Positions 1 to 11,638 of a stretch of DNA of 64,000 nucleotides are shown piece by piece. The DNA is from Buddleja alternifolia (taxonomy: Eukaryota > Streptophyta > Magnoliopsida > Lamiales > Scrophulariaceae), in NCBI GenBank assembly GCA_019426215.1, contig CM033394.1, positions 13,598,195 to 13,662,194 of the forward strand, given 5' to 3'. Position numbers and translations under genes: made by a program. The number at the start of each line of letters is the position of its first letter. Positions within the stretch are counted from its first letter, which is position 1. The notes below the pieces were generated by a model, which was not told the origin of the DNA, made no database searches, and saw only the letters and a list, made by a program, of their open reading frames with translations.

Positions 1-170
1 TTTGATTGTGAGACTTATAAATTGAACGGTTGATTCAATCATGTTGCTACCTGGTGACTGTCTAAGCATTAACTCGTGAAACTTGTCGTATAGAACTTTA
101 CAAGTTCAACAATTCAAATCTTCTACATATGTGTATTTCATTATACTACTTTAAATAATTATGGAAAAGC

Positions 171-174
<4 letters not shown>

Positions 175-212
<38 letters not shown>
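175..212. repeat. (GA)19 microsatellite
   Basis: Uninterrupted GA dinucleotide run of about 38 bp. This is a common plant microsatellite type and is likely to vary in length. Confidence 0.95.
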
Positions 213-215
<3 letters not shown>

Positions 216-726
216 TCATCATGTTTACAAGAGGGTATATAAATAAATGTGGTTCAGTGTTATTGGCCCTTTTCTAAAAACACAAGGGGTAATCAACCAA
301 ATGTGTGGTAGGAGCTGTATGCCCCATTTTCAAGAGCACATGGGGTAACATGCACTTTACCATCAATCTTCTCCTGCAGGTTCAGTTGCCACTAGCCCAA
401 ACCGGATCTTTTATCACACTTTAGGTGTCACACTTATTCCCGCACATATGCATGCATTGATAAGTGTTCCTACTTTTAAGTCTTTTAGCTCCACATATAT
501 GCATGTCACAATTGCACGGGTGATACAGAAAGGTCTGATAGAGGATCTTTCTTCCCATCCAGTTGAAATGGTCACATGCATTTTAATTTTCCTAGTATTC
601 TATTTATTCACTTTCTGAATCCTAAATTCATACGACAATCACAAAATCTCTTATGGCCCTCCTAAACGATATTGAATTTTATTCTCAGCAAGCCCTATTA
701 CCTTAAGCAAATAACACAAATCATGC

Positions 727-876
727 AGGTGATACTTGGTGGCTCCCGCAACCAGGGGTCCCGGGTGATGTCCACCCCATCCACCCCACATGTATAGACA
801 TATGTGTGGGGTCCATACATGTGATGGTGGAAATCATCCCGGAACCCCATGTCCCAGGAGCCACCAAGTATGAGCC
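727..876. mobile_element. Foldback MITE, family with ends GATACTTGGTGG
   Basis: The 150-bp segment is almost entirely an inverted repeat: the left arm starts near GTGATACTTGGTGGCTCC and the right arm is its near complement. The flanking 9-mers AAATCATGC (718-726) and AAATCATAC (877-885) differ by one base and look like a 9-bp target duplication, as made by Mutator-like transposases. A second member of the same family lies at 50716-50848. The element has no coding capacity and would be mobilised in trans. Confidence 0.75.
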
Positions 877-1251
877 AAATCATACACACCAACACAAACC
901 AAAGAGCACATCAGAACATCCATAAGTTTAAGTGTTCTATATGAGTGATTCTTATGGAGTCCAGGGACTCCATGATTCCCACTGTAAATACAATCATCCT
1001 AATACGTTACACTCCACGAGGCCCACTCAGAGTCTCAAGAGCTCCTACAAATTAAAATGCCAAAAGTCCATTTCAACTTTTCATAAGTCGCATAAATCAT
1101 ACATAGTTGTAATGATCTACTATTCCTATATTACGAGCAAACTCAGCCAAGTCACTTGCAACGCTCCCAAAATCACCAAACAGTACGGAAAGATTAATAA
1201 ACTTAACTGTGAATCTGATATAATCATATATTTCAGATGAAGAAACCAAAC

Positions 1252-1450
1252 CTGGGTTATTATCAGGGGTGGCCTTAGGAGAAATAACAAACAGTTGGCG
1301 TGCATATGACAACTTCGCAGCACCGAACTGAATAGAGTGAACTCCAGGAGCAGAAGACGGTAAAGAAGAGACAGAAATGAAGGGTTTTCTAAATTGGGCA
1401 GTAAAAAATCTGGATTTTGCTATACTACTGAACCCAAGTTTGGTGGCCAT
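1252..1450 (-). CDS. First exon of an unrecognised protein with a plastid transit-peptide-like N-terminus (partial)
   Basis: An open frame starts at ATG 1450 and gives 66 complete codons before a probable donor (CCCAG/GTTTGG) at 1252/1251. Reading on past that point gives a weak, AT-rich tail that looks intronic. The N-terminus begins MATKLGFSSIAKSRFF, is rich in Ser, Ala, Lys and Arg, and has few acidic residues until a PKATPDNNP stretch, which is typical of chloroplast import signals. I do not recognise the mature protein. Downstream exons were not found and may be outside the window. Three CACGTG boxes lie about 285-320 bp upstream. The gene could be functional or could be truncated at the left. 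Transit-peptide status is inferred from composition only. Confidence 0.45.
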
Positions 1451-1734
1451 TTGCGGCGGTGAAAGGAGCGTAGCGGAGGCTGAGATATTGGAAATGGGTG
1501 GTGCATTTGAGAATCTGGGTACACGGAAAATTTGATGTGTATGGTGGAAAAAGGGGACAATTCAAAGATAAGGCAATTAAAAAATATGTGGAGGGAAAGG
1601 GCGAGGGGGATTCTTGATGAGTTGTTTGTCTTGGTCTGGAATAAAATCTGCTGGTTTGGCTTTTGGTGGTTTTTGTATTCCTAGGATGTTGCAAATTTGC
1701 CAAGTCATTTCTCTTGTGGACACAGTGTTGATGA

Positions 1735-1772
1735 CACGTGGAGTGATGATTTGTTCACGTGCTTGTCACGTG
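1735..1772. promoter_or_regulatory. Cluster of three G-boxes (CACGTG)
   Basis: CACGTG occurs at 1735-1740, 1756-1761 and 1767-1772, three perfect palindromic cores within 38 bp. They lie about 285-320 bp upstream of the ATG at 1450. In plants this core is bound by bZIP factors (HY5, ABF) and bHLH factors (PIF), so light or ABA control of the minus-strand gene is plausible. That role is inferred. Confidence 0.6.
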
Positions 1773-2184
1773 GGATGCTTGGGCCATTAACCCAGTGTAT
1801 ATGCATTCAAACGAATTTAACAAAATCATAGGAAATGATGTTATCATTTCATTCTATAACATCATTACACCTGATTCACAAATATGCTTGACTGGTAGTG
1901 GAGAAGGTAGTTCGACTCCACCAACTTGGTCCACCCTCAATTGGGTTCAAAAAAGTTTTTTTTTCCTACCCACCTTTGAAATTGTTATTGTTGGTTAAAA
2001 AAATGTAAAAAAGTAGACCTCATTGTTGTTCTGCGTTCCAATATACAGATCTCACTCCCTTCTTAACCCCATACACATCCACACTTGTCATTGTCAAACG
2101 CATCTCGAACTACTGTCATCAGACGGCCCCACCCATCGTCGAAGACACACTGAGGCCCACATTAGCCATTACACCATAACACAC
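1773..2184. other. Intergenic DNA left of retrotransposon C2
   Basis: No gene seen. The sequence continues across the C2 insertion at 21523: the AAAAA target duplication joins the two sides. The pre-insertion locus therefore ran from here into 21523-22454. Confidence 0.5.
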
Positions 2185-2189
2185 AAAAA

Positions 2190-3772
2190 TGTTGGGTTAC
2201 ACGAAAAATAAGCAGCGGAAGGTTTTAAAATCCCAAAGTGTTTTTCTCGATTTGCATATTGAATCACGTAAATGTTAAAACGAATAAAAACTTACCCATT
2301 GAAGCGAAGTGGTTGGAGAACTAAATCCTCCTTCAAAAATTCGAACACTTGAAGGCTCCAAATCTCCAAAACTCGTGCAATCCACTCTTCACGAGTTCCT
2401 TGAAACTTTCTTGAATTCTTGATCCGAACAACGAAAGTACGTTACCTTTATATAATCATGCGGATACGAAAAATCCCCCTTTTTCTTCACCTTGACCGAC
2501 GGCTAGCTATGTGAGAGAGAAGTAGTTTTTTTTCTTTCTAGGAGAGTTGTATGAATTCATCTAATTTCATCTAGGTCAAAAGTCCTTTTAATATCACTTA
2601 ACTTATTGACCAAGACAAAAGAATAGAGCCCATGTTGGGCATCCAAGAGGACGCCCAACTTGGCCCTATTTGGACGCCCTTTACATGGCCCGGCTCGTCT
2701 TTTATTTTAAGTAATTAACTATTTAATTAATAATTTATTATATTCAATAAATAAATCAATTAATTAATATAACCAAATTAATTAGATAAATTAATTCATT
2801 AATTTATTTTTTGAGAAATTAATTAATAATTAATCTTATCTTTATAATTAATTATCTCATCTAATGAGCAATTAATTAATTATTTAATTTATCCCATAAA
2901 TTAAATTTCCTAGAATAAAATAGAAAAATCCTTTTATTTTTCTTTATCAATTCTTTAGCCCGACTCTTTAGATTCGTTTCGTTTGGCAATGAGAGGAATC
3001 CAAAGGAAGTGAATAACACCTAACCAGTCACGTGGCCCATTTTGTATCCCAAACGAAATCGAATGATTTGGATCATTCCACAACCTTCCAATCGTAAATA
3101 CCGTATAAGTAAAAACTCTTTGTTCATGTGTCACAGTCAAGTGAGAGTCATGGTTATGTCAAACTCAATGGACTTGACCATATGTATTAATTATAATAAT
3201 ATGAGATCATTGAGTTCGATTTAGTGCCTCGCACAATCGTCTCTTTTGCTATGGTCAAACGCTTTGATCTCTATTATCTATAATCACATAGAATACTTTC
3301 TTATTTACTTATGAGAGAACAAATCCCATATTAGTTATCAGCTAAGACTACCACTTGCCCATCAAACCGCATTTCGAGGTCGACCCCACCAACGGGTGAA
3401 TTGGGTCTAACTACTCTAGTGACAGACTTGATGTCACAAGCGTATCTTCAGCCTGATACTTCTGGTCAAAGGTTCACTTATACCTATTACGCATAATCAG
3501 TTTTGTCATTGACAGTCATAGAGTGAAAACTCATGTGACAGAACCGATGCGAGTGGTGTTCGAGCATATTAGTTCCACTGATATGCCTACAGTCTTAAGC
3601 TCCCACCAACAAACACATGGTGTTCGACTAGCAGTCCCATGTCAAAACTCAAATTGTAAAAGTGTTCCAAGTCTTTATTTGTCCATTAAAGACTTCATAT
3701 TACTTGCAAACAAGTTTAAGTAATCAAGATCAATCTCTCTAGTGTCAATCTTCCTATCCCATAGGAAGTAGA
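2190..3772 (-). repeat. C2 3' LTR, first segment
   Basis: Starts TGTTGGGTTAC and aligns with 19776 onward of the other LTR. It is broken at 3772 by the C1 insertion and resumes at 13814. A TATA-like TATATAAAGG (minus strand) is at about 2447-2456. Many substitutions separate it from the 5' LTR, which marks an old insertion. Confidence 0.88.
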
Positions 3773-5943
3773 TGTTGGGAAATATACATATAGCCCGACT
3801 AAGCACAGCGGAAAATTAAAATTTTAGTTTCTAGGATTTAAACATGCGAGTTTATTAATCCTACGGGCTTATCACGTATCATAGGCTTGCGCATCTTTGA
3901 TTTGTTATTTAAAACTTTAATAAAGAAGATCTTACCTTATTCGATTTTTCGTAAAAATCGAAGAGTTTCTTCTTCCTTAACGTAAGCTCCCTAGCTTGCT
4001 TCTCGTTCCTTGAATCAACTCTTTCGTTTTTCCCTTTGATGAAGATTTCGAATTCCTCCACCAAAAACGTCTTTGATCGGATTCTTGATTCACTTCAGAG
4101 ACCCAAGTGTTTCTCCTCTAAAGTTGATCCACACCCCGGATACCCACTCGTTTATAATCTTTAGCTAGGTTGATCTATAAACGTTTATTCTAACTCTAAG
4201 GAATAGTGTATGGGATTAAGGTGAAAGCAAAAATTACTTCTCTAAGTATTTTGGAAGAATTCTTGAATTCAAGATCTTGATGAATAATCAAGAACTCAAG
4301 AACACTATATGAGAGAGAGGAAAAAGAAACGATTTTTCTATGCAAGAGGAACAAAAATTTTGGCTTCAAAAGTCATCATCTTTTTTTCGTTCTCTACATG
4401 TCCTATATATAGGACTAGGTTCTTGCAATTCTTTTCCATGTAGAACTCTTATACATTAATCCTTTTCCATGTAGGAATAGAAGACTAATTAATTTCTAAA
4501 TAGAACTCTTCTATTTTAATTAGTTTCCTTTCTCTCCAAGAAATCTTATTTCCTTCTAGAAGAAAATTAATTAAACTTTTTAATTATTTTCCTCCACCAA
4601 ATTTTCGACCAAGACTTAATAAAATAGTCTTTTAATAATTAATCCACCATACTAGATTAATAAAAGTCACTTCTAATTAAATTAAATGCTTTCTAGACTT
4701 AAGCTTAATTAAATTGATCTTATCAACTTAATTAATTTATTTATCCAACACTTGAATAAATAAAAGTCTTAATTAATTAATCTAATTAATTAATATATTA
4801 ACTCAACTACTTTGAATTAAATTTCCTTAATTAAGAAATGGATTTGTCCGAGTATTGTGTGTGACCCTTTAGGTTCACCAACATACTAGTAATGGGTTCA
4901 TAACCTTTATGATTTAATTTGGACAATTAAATTGTCTCGATTAATTAAACTAATTTTTAATTAACCATCTTATTATTTAATCTCCATTAAATATAAGATA
5001 CCCATAAATCAAAGAAAAATTTCTAGCTACTTATCTTGAAGACCTAGATGTAGGCGATTCAAAGTGAACCTTTCCAATCGCGCATTCCATGCAAGTGAGA
5101 TTCTTCCATCAACTAATTTCCCAATTGAATTAAGGATCGAGGAATCTTATTGGTCGAGATCCTTATAAATTCAATCTTAATAATTCAAGTGTGTTTGACT
5201 AGTGATTAATTAATTCAAGAAACTCATTTCTCAATTAATTACTTTCTTGCCTTGGCCAAGGACTGACTCAGTCAAACCACTTAGAATATTATAGGAAATT
5301 CACTTGTTTATCTAGACAAGTGATGGATCCTTTGTTGTCAACACCAACCTCCATATACGAGTCACTACACCCAATCACCAGTCCATATGTGTCCTTGTAA
5401 AAGAACTGGCACAGGAGTCAAAGTGCAGTAAGTCAATATACAAGATTACTGTGATGACTCAAGTCAAAGAATTAATCTTGCACTATCGTGATTAAGAAAC
5501 TCCTAATTCGACATATATAGAAATAATTCCAATTTAGGAAGTTTCAGATAGGGTAATCAGTGAACTTGTTCTCAACAAGCACCCGCGTATGTGCATTTGT
5601 GTCAACTACACTAATGTCTATAAAACGAGACATTCTCTAATTAAGAGTGTGCATCATAGGCGCAAGTCTATCCGAATTATCAATGTCCCATCTTGATAAT
5701 TCTATGACTTGGATAGTATTTAGAAATCACAGCCTTAGAAACTTGTTTTATGATATCCATCCAATGAGATATCAAGCCCCATAGCTATGTGTGAATTCTA
5801 GGGACTTCATCATACAGTTATAATGATATAAACATAAGATGAAGAAATGCCTTTTATTAATATAATGTAAAACGAAATTGTTTATTACAAGAATAGATAA
5901 AGAAAGCCTATCTAGGATTGGCTCGCAGGGCACTATTCTAACA
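3773..5943 (-). repeat. C1 3' LTR
   Basis: 2171 bp, TG...CA ends, almost identical to 11639-13808. A palindromic TATA region CCTATATATAGG lies near 4403-4414 and could be the minus-strand promoter core. Confidence 0.95.
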
Positions 5944-5956
5944 ATCTCCCACTTGC
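5944..5956 (-). other. C1 polypurine tract
   Basis: On the minus strand the sequence just before the 3' LTR is GCAAGTGGGAGAT, a purine-rich primer for plus-strand DNA synthesis. It abuts the LTR directly. Confidence 0.8.
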
Positions 5957-5957
5957 A

Positions 5958-7205
5958 CTAGAGCCAATCTCCTTGGTATCTAAGACCCATCTTCTCAAGA
6001 TGTCTTTCTAATACGTTACGAGACAAGGGCTTAGTTAGTGGATCCGCTATGTTCTCCGTTGTGACGACTCTTTCCACGCGTACGTCGCCTCTACCAACAA
6101 TCTCTCGGATCAGATGGTATCGCCTCTCTATGTGTTTGGATCTTTGATGAGACCTCGGCTCCTTTGCTTGAGCAATGGCGCCATTATTGTCACAATACAG
6201 AGGTACTGGATCGACAATGCTAGGGACTGCACCCAACCCTTGGATGAAGTTCCTAATCCAAACAGCTTCCTTTGCTGCATCAGATGCAGCTATGTATTCA
6301 GCCTCGGTTGTGGAATCCGCAGTAGTTTTTTGTTTGGAACTCTTCCAACTTACTGCTCCACCATTGATGGTGAATACAAATCCCGACATTGATTTCAAAT
6401 CATCCACCTCAGATTGGAAACTAGAGTCAGTGAACCCTTCTAGTTTCAATTCTCCACCGCCGTATATCAAAAACAAGTCCTTAGTCCTTCTCAAGTACTT
6501 GAGGATTGTTTTCACGGCTACCCAGTGCAACTCACCTGGGTCGGACTGAAAACGACTCACTACACTTAATGCATGAGCCACATCAGGCCTTGTACATAAC
6601 ATTGCATACATAATACTTCCTATGGCAGAAGCATATGGTACGCGAGCCATCCTATCTCGTTCCTGGGATGTCGAAGGACACATGGATCGAGAATACCGGA
6701 TCCCATGACTCATAGGCAAGAATCCTTTCTTTGATTCCTCCATACTAAACCTTTTTAGCATTTTGTCTATGTACATTGACTGAGACAATCCTATCATCTT
6801 TCTTGATCTATCTCTATAGATTTTGATTCCTAAGATGTAGGATGCATCTCCTAAGTCTTTCATGGAGAATTTGGTGGATAACCATACTTTAGTCGATTGC
6901 ATCATTCCTACATCATTCCCAATGAGTAGAATATCATCAACATAAAGTACTAAGAATGTCACTGCACTCCCACTGACTTTCTTGTACACACATGGTTCAT
7001 CTTCGTTTTTAATGAAACCATACATCCTTATAGTTTCATCAAAACAGATGTTCCAACTTCGGGATGCTTGCTTTAGTCCATAAATGGACTTTTGGAGTTT
7101 GCAAACCTTTTGCTCACTCCCACTAGATATGAAACCTTCTGGTTGTTTCATGTAAATCTCTTCCTCTATGTTTCCATTGAGGAAGGCGGTTTTCACATCC
7201 ATCTG
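5958..7205 (-). CDS. pol: C1 pol, 3' part: reverse transcriptase palm and RNase H
   Basis: An open frame of about 415 codons continues the upstream pol frame directly after an in-frame TAG at 7206-7208. It starts QMDVKTAFLNG, a conserved copia RT motif. The catalytic YVDD is at about residues 87-90. RNase H follows, with TDSSFQSE, the acidic TEAEY motif and a C-terminal ADPLTKPL. It makes cDNA from the element's RNA and removes the RNA strand. The reading frame is otherwise clean. Translation would need readthrough of the TAG, so this part is likely silent in this copy. Confidence 0.92.
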   Translation of the reverse strand, partial: QMDVKTAFLNGNIEEEIYMKQPEGFISSGSEQKVCKLQKSIYGLKQASRSWNICFDETIRMYGFIKNEDEPCVYKKVSGSAVTFLVLYVDDILLIGNDVGMMQSTKVWLSTKFSMKDLGDASYILGIKIYRDRSRKMIGLSQSMYIDKMLKRFSMEESKKGFLPMSHGIRYSRSMCPSTSQERDRMARVPYASAIGSIMYAMLCTRPDVAHALSVVSRFQSDPGELHWVAVKTILKYLRRTKDLFLIYGGGELKLEGFTDSSFQSEVDDLKSMSGFVFTINGGAVSWKSSKQKTTADSTTEAEYIAASDAAKEAVWIRNFIQGLGAVPSIVDPVPLYCDNNGAIAQAKEPRSHQRSKHIERRYHLIREIVGRGDVRVERVVTTENIADPLTKPLSRNVLERHLEKMGLRYQGDWL

Positions 7206-9041
7206 CTATATTTCATAATCATAATGAGCAGATATTGCAAGCAAAATCCTAATGGATTTAAGCATTGCTACTGGCGAAAAGGTTTCTTCATAGTCGATAC
7301 CCTCTCTTTGAGTGTAACCTTTTGCCACTAGCCTAGCTTTGTAGGTCACTACCTCTCCATTTGCTCCAAGCTTTCGCTTATAGATCCACTTACAACCAAT
7401 GGGTACTATACCCTCTGGTGGATCTACCAAGGTCCATACCTTGTTGGAGTACATGAAGTCCATTTCAGATTCCATGGCACTTTGCCACTTCCCAGAATCA
7501 ATATCACATATTGCTTCGTTGTAGCTTCTTGGATCTTCATCCACTTGAAGCTCCTCCTTATTACTTTCTAGTAATAGACCGTACCTCTCAGGTGGCCCTC
7601 GGATCCTTTCGGATCTTCTCGGAGGTTGTGTGTTAGATATTTCAGTGTTTTCTTGTGTTTGTGTTTCCAAAGTTTGTGAGATAATTTGTGGTTCTTGAAC
7701 TTCTTCAAGTTCTATGATCTCGCCCTTTCTATCTAATAGAAACTCCTTCTCTAAGAAGATGGCATTCCTTGAAACAAACACCTTTTTTTCCGATGGATCA
7801 TAGAAGTAGTACCCCGCAGTTTCTTTAGGGTACCCCACAAATTTACATAAGCTAGACTTAGACTCTAACTTATCTCCCACTAGCCTTTTCACGTAGGCTG
7901 AACAACCCCATACTCGAAGATATTTGTATGAGGCCGGTTTACCACGCCATAACTCATAAGGCGTTTTGGGCACTGATTTGGAAGGCAATCTATTTAATAG
8001 ATATGCCGCAGTTTCTAAGGCATAACCCCAGAAAGATGGAGGAACTTCAGTGAAACTCATCATGGAACGGACCATATCCAATAAAGTCCTATTCCTTCGC
8101 TCAGACACCCCATTCAATTGTGGTGTTCCAGGCGGAGTCCACTGAGAGAGAATCCCATTCTCTTTAAGATAACTAAGGAATTCGTCACTTAAGTATTCTC
8201 CTCCCCGATCAGATCGAAGAGTCTTAATACTATGACTTAGTTGTTTTTCTACTTCATTCCTAAACTCTTTGAACTTTTCAAAAGCTTCAGATTTGTGCTT
8301 CATAAGGTACACATATCCGTACCGTGAATAATCATCGGTAAAAGTAATGAAGTAAGTACACCTTCCTTTAGTACTTATACTAAAAGGACCACAAACATCC
8401 GAATGGATCAAATCCAAAAGATGGGTGGCACGTTCCACTTGTCCTACAAATGGTGACTTGGTCATTTTTCCTTTAAGACAAGATTCACAAGCAGGCATGG
8501 TTTCCTCTTCCTTAAGGTCGAGTACACCTTCCTTTGCCAATTTGTGCATTCTTTCTTTGGAAATATGTCCTAGTCTAGCATGCCACATTAGTGTACTGTT
8601 TAAGTTATCTTGTTTTCTTTTGTTACTATGTTGAATGTGAAAGACGGAATTAATTGGTTGAACAGTGTATAAACAATTCGTCAAAGTACTAGTAAAAAGT
8701 AAAGAACAATTTTTAATAATGGAACACTTTCCATGTTTTATTAAAAACTCAAAACCCTCTCCATCTAAAACAGGGATGGAGATAATGTTCTTTATTATAC
8801 TAGAAACATAAAGACAATTATTTAAAACTATTCTAATGTCGTCGCCTAATGCCAGGTTGACCGTTCCTATCGCTGTGGCAGCAACTTTTGCTCCATTGCC
8901 AAGTCTCAGAACGATCTCATCCTTTCCTAGCATCCTACTTCTTGTCATTGCCTGCAAATTATTGCAAAGATGTGATGCACAACCGGTATCTAATACCCAA
9001 GAAGTATCGTTAACAGATAAGTTAACTTCAACATAAAACAT
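7206..9041 (-). CDS. pol: C1 pol, 5' part: protease, integrase and start of RT (ends at a premature TAG)
   Basis: 611 codons from the first Met. The frame also extends upstream through a CCHC zinc knuckle (CFHCGKPGHWKRNC, about 9080-9117). The domains run: aspartic protease DTGCASH (about residues 18-24); pre-integrase HHCC finger (WHARLGH...CESCLKGK, about 155-200); integrase core with HSDVCGPF, RSDRGGEY and NGVSERRNR as the D, D, E residues; and the RT N-terminus (WTLVDPPEG...GCKWIYKRK). The final codon is TAG at 7206-7208, where relatives have an open codon. The same frame resumes at once, so a single point mutation explains the break. The gag frame differs by one base. Confidence 0.92.
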   Translation of the reverse strand: MFYVEVNLSVNDTSWVLDTGCASHLCNNLQAMTRSRMLGKDEIVLRLGNGAKVAATAIGTVNLALGDDIRIVLNNCLYVSSIIKNIISIPVLDGEGFEFLIKHGKCSIIKNCSLLFTSTLTNCLYTVQPINSVFHIQHSNKRKQDNLNSTLMWHARLGHISKERMHKLAKEGVLDLKEEETMPACESCLKGKMTKSPFVGQVERATHLLDLIHSDVCGPFSISTKGRCTYFITFTDDYSRYGYVYLMKHKSEAFEKFKEFRNEVEKQLSHSIKTLRSDRGGEYLSDEFLSYLKENGILSQWTPPGTPQLNGVSERRNRTLLDMVRSMMSFTEVPPSFWGYALETAAYLLNRLPSKSVPKTPYELWRGKPASYKYLRVWGCSAYVKRLVGDKLESKSSLCKFVGYPKETAGYYFYDPSEKKVFVSRNAIFLEKEFLLDRKGEIIELEEVQEPQIISQTLETQTQENTEISNTQPPRRSERIRGPPERYGLLLESNKEELQVDEDPRSYNEAICDIDSGKWQSAMESEMDFMYSNKVWTLVDPPEGIVPIGCKWIYKRKLGANGEVVTYKARLVAKGYTQREGIDYEETFSPVAMLKSIRILLAISAHYDYEI

Positions 9042-9169
9042 ACCCTTGGTCTCACCTAGGGTCGCAAGGTACTCCTTGCAGTTCCTCTTCCAATGCCCTG
9101 GTTTACCGCAATGGAAACAATCACCCTTATCTTTATCAGCTTTAACCTTCTTGACCCCACCTTTAGCTT

Positions 9170-9859
9170 TTAGCTTCTTGTTCTTTTGGGAACTTTTCCT
9201 TTCCCTTTCTTTGGCTTTTTAGCCTTAGAATGGGCAGAACTCACAAGTAGGACTGGCTTGTCCTTCTTGATGGTGGCTTCTGCAGTCCTTAACATGCTTA
9301 ACAAGTCAGGCAAGGTCGCCTCCAGACTGTTCATGTTAAAGTTGACCACAAATTGATCGAATGTGCTAGGCAAGGATTGAAGTACTAAGTCCACTGAGAG
9401 TTCATTGTCTAGAAAAATGTCAAGACTTGCGAGCTTCTCAATGAGCCCAATCATCTTAAGCACATGTTCTTGGACATTTGACCCCTCAGTCATACGAGCT
9501 CTAAAAAGCTCTTTAGACACTAAGTACCTTTCCCTCCTAGACTTTTCACCATACAACTCTTGTAAGTGTTTGAAAATATCAGCAGCACTTGCCATATTTT
9601 CGTGTTGCTTTTGCAACTCATTCGACATTGATGCAAGCATCGTGCACCTTGCTTGGAGGTCATCGTTTAACCATCTCTTATGGGTTTCGATTTCCTCCTC
9701 CTCAGCATCCTCGGGTAGAGTCGAGAGGGGTGCATCAGTCAAGACATAGGCTCTATTCTCAGAGTTGAGCACTATCTTAAGGTTTCTAAGCCAATCAGAA
9801 TAGTTGGGTCCAGTGAGTTTGTTTGTGTCGAGAATTGTGGAAAGCGGGTTCTTAGCCAT
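9170..9859 (-). CDS. gag: C1 gag (capsid), truncated by a frameshift before the zinc knuckle
   Basis: 229 codons from ATG 9859, starting MAKNPLSTILDTNKLTGPNY. This is the copia Gag (UBN2-like) fold with the conserved WLRNLKIVL segment. It forms the particle that packages element RNA. A Lys-rich tail (KAKKPKKGKGK) precedes a stop in this frame. The adjoining frame continues into the zinc knuckle and protease, so a 1-bp indel near 9170-9200 has split a single gag-pol frame. Confidence 0.9.
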   Translation of the reverse strand: MAKNPLSTILDTNKLTGPNYSDWLRNLKIVLNSENRAYVLTDAPLSTLPEDAEEEEIETHKRWLNDDLQARCTMLASMSNELQKQHENMASAADIFKHLQELYGEKSRRERYLVSKELFRARMTEGSNVQEHVLKMIGLIEKLASLDIFLDNELSVDLVLQSLPSTFDQFVVNFNMNSLEATLPDLLSMLRTAEATIKKDKPVLLVSSAHSKAKKPKKGKGKVPKRTRS

Positions 9860-11624
9860 CTTAGATATCTAGTTATCTACAAATTAAAGCGAAACGGAGT
9901 TTAAGAAGATGTTTAATACATTATGTGTAGATATGATTTTAAGGTCTTTTAATCATAAATTACCTCCCACTATTTAATTCAAATTCAATAACCCTCATTA
10001 AAGAATTCGAGAAAAACAATTTTTTCTTAGTGAGTTTGAAGTCCGATTTAATTATTACATACCCCAATTTTATGGACACATACATAATAATTAAAAAGGT
10101 AGACAACACTTATCAATTACATCCCCATGTAACCCTCAATTATTTTACCTCATGTTTTACATGGACCTCAATTTTATGCGCCCCCATGTTACTCCTATGT
10201 TAAGTTAGACCCATCAAACCTACATGCAAATAACCCACCCAAAAAGTTCCACTTGCAATGGTCAACTTAGAGGATAAATTACCCATGTGCATCTCTATGC
10301 TTAGTAATAATCACGGCTTTCTCATTATAGAAAATTCCACTTGCAATGGTCGACTAATCTACATAAGTAGCACCGACATGTTATTACTTTTGATGGTAGG
10401 CATGGAATATTAAACCCCGTTTAATTTTATCCCATATTAACTTAAAATTAAAATCATTAAGATTTTATAAACTTATCTAATAAGTAAGGGATTTTAGTAT
10501 ATTATGAAAAGGTCTCATCGCTTCGATTATCTTATCTAAGTCTCTATCCTAAACATGCCCAACAACACATGAAAGGAAATATAAAAGATAAGCATAACCT
10601 AAAAAACATGTATCTAATACATAGTATCATGCATCTCATACATTAAATCATGCATCTCATACATAAAATATAACATGGATATTTTGGGCCATATCTAAAT
10701 CGATCCTATCTAGAGCCATCAAGGATCGAACGCCGGCAAGGCTAATAATAAATAACGAAAAGTAAACATGCTTGTACAATTCTAATGGCCTCAAAATTCC
10801 ATCATGCATATCAACTCATGAAAGCATATGCAAATTCTTAATTTACCAAATGGTCTTCATAAATTAAATTAATTCGGGGTTTCTCGATAAAACTTGATTT
10901 TTCCAAAACTAAACAATTTAAAACTCCTTTTAAATTAAATTAATTATTTGGAAAAACCATTATCCAGCATAGAATACACACGGCCGCTAATTAATGAACT
11001 TGCATACATACACATCAGCAGCACACGTGTACTTTTGTCTTCAAATTCTAACCCATGTCTTAAATATACATGAAAAGAATTCTTAAACAGAAAAGAATTG
11101 TAAATCCTTAACCATGCACATGCACATGCGTACACTATACTTTTGACTCATCTTTGATATCCAATGAAAGAGTTCTCATGTAATAAGGATTCTCAATCCT
11201 TAACCATACAATTAAACACACCACCATTGACCAAAATTAATGGTTCCAAACCATTCTGCTGCGTGCAAAGGAAGCAAATATAATCCAATTATTATTTCTC
11301 TTACATGCTAATGATGGGTTTCATGTAATTAATTATTGAATTGCATCTTCCCTTTTCACTAATGCAACATCTCACACACGCACGCACATACATACCAATT
11401 CTATGACCTGGGCGACGGGTGTTCAAAACACCTTACCCAATCAATTTTTATGTAATCTCATTACAAAATTAATTTTCAGATTTAAACAACCTTTAAAACT
11501 GAAAATAAATAGTTTTTATGAAAATTCCCAAATTAATTAAATTTATGAATTTAATAATTTTAAACGTGCATCACATGTAACGATTAAAATTAAACGGATC
11601 ATGCATAACGATGCGCGAGCCTTA
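9860..11624 (-). other. C1 untranslated leader (about 1.8 kb)
   Basis: No coding sequence is seen between gag and the primer site. It is unusually long for a copia leader and rich in short repeated phrases such as CCACTTGCAATGGTC (near 10250 and 10340). Confidence 0.7.
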
Positions 11625-11637
11625 GGCTCTGATACCA
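11625..11637 (-). other. C1 primer binding site (initiator tRNA-Met)
   Basis: On the minus strand TGGTATCAGAGCC follows the 5' LTR after one spacer base. This is the classic complement of the plant initiator tRNA-Met 3' end. Confidence 0.92.
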
Positions 11638-11638
11638 C

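Larger units (their letters stand above)
1..1251. other. Non-coding stretch, probably intron and/or downstream DNA of the minus-strand gene at 1252-1450
   Basis: I see no convincing exon here on either strand. It lies downstream of a likely splice donor at 1251-1250 on the minus strand, so at least part may be intron 1 of that gene. It holds a (GA)19 microsatellite and a 150-bp foldback MITE, listed separately. The remaining exons may lie beyond the left edge of the window. Confidence 0.4.

Noticed and set aside
698..895. 65-codon minus-strand frame
   Set aside because: It lies across the palindromic MITE 727-876. The open frame is a by-product of the repeat.
1097..1251. Continuation of the plastid-type frame to 117 codons
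   Set aside because: A splice donor at 1251 and the AT-rich, unconserved tail suggest that this part is intron.
6114..6549. Plus-strand frames of 92 and 124 codons
   Set aside because: Antisense shadows of the C1 RNase H region.
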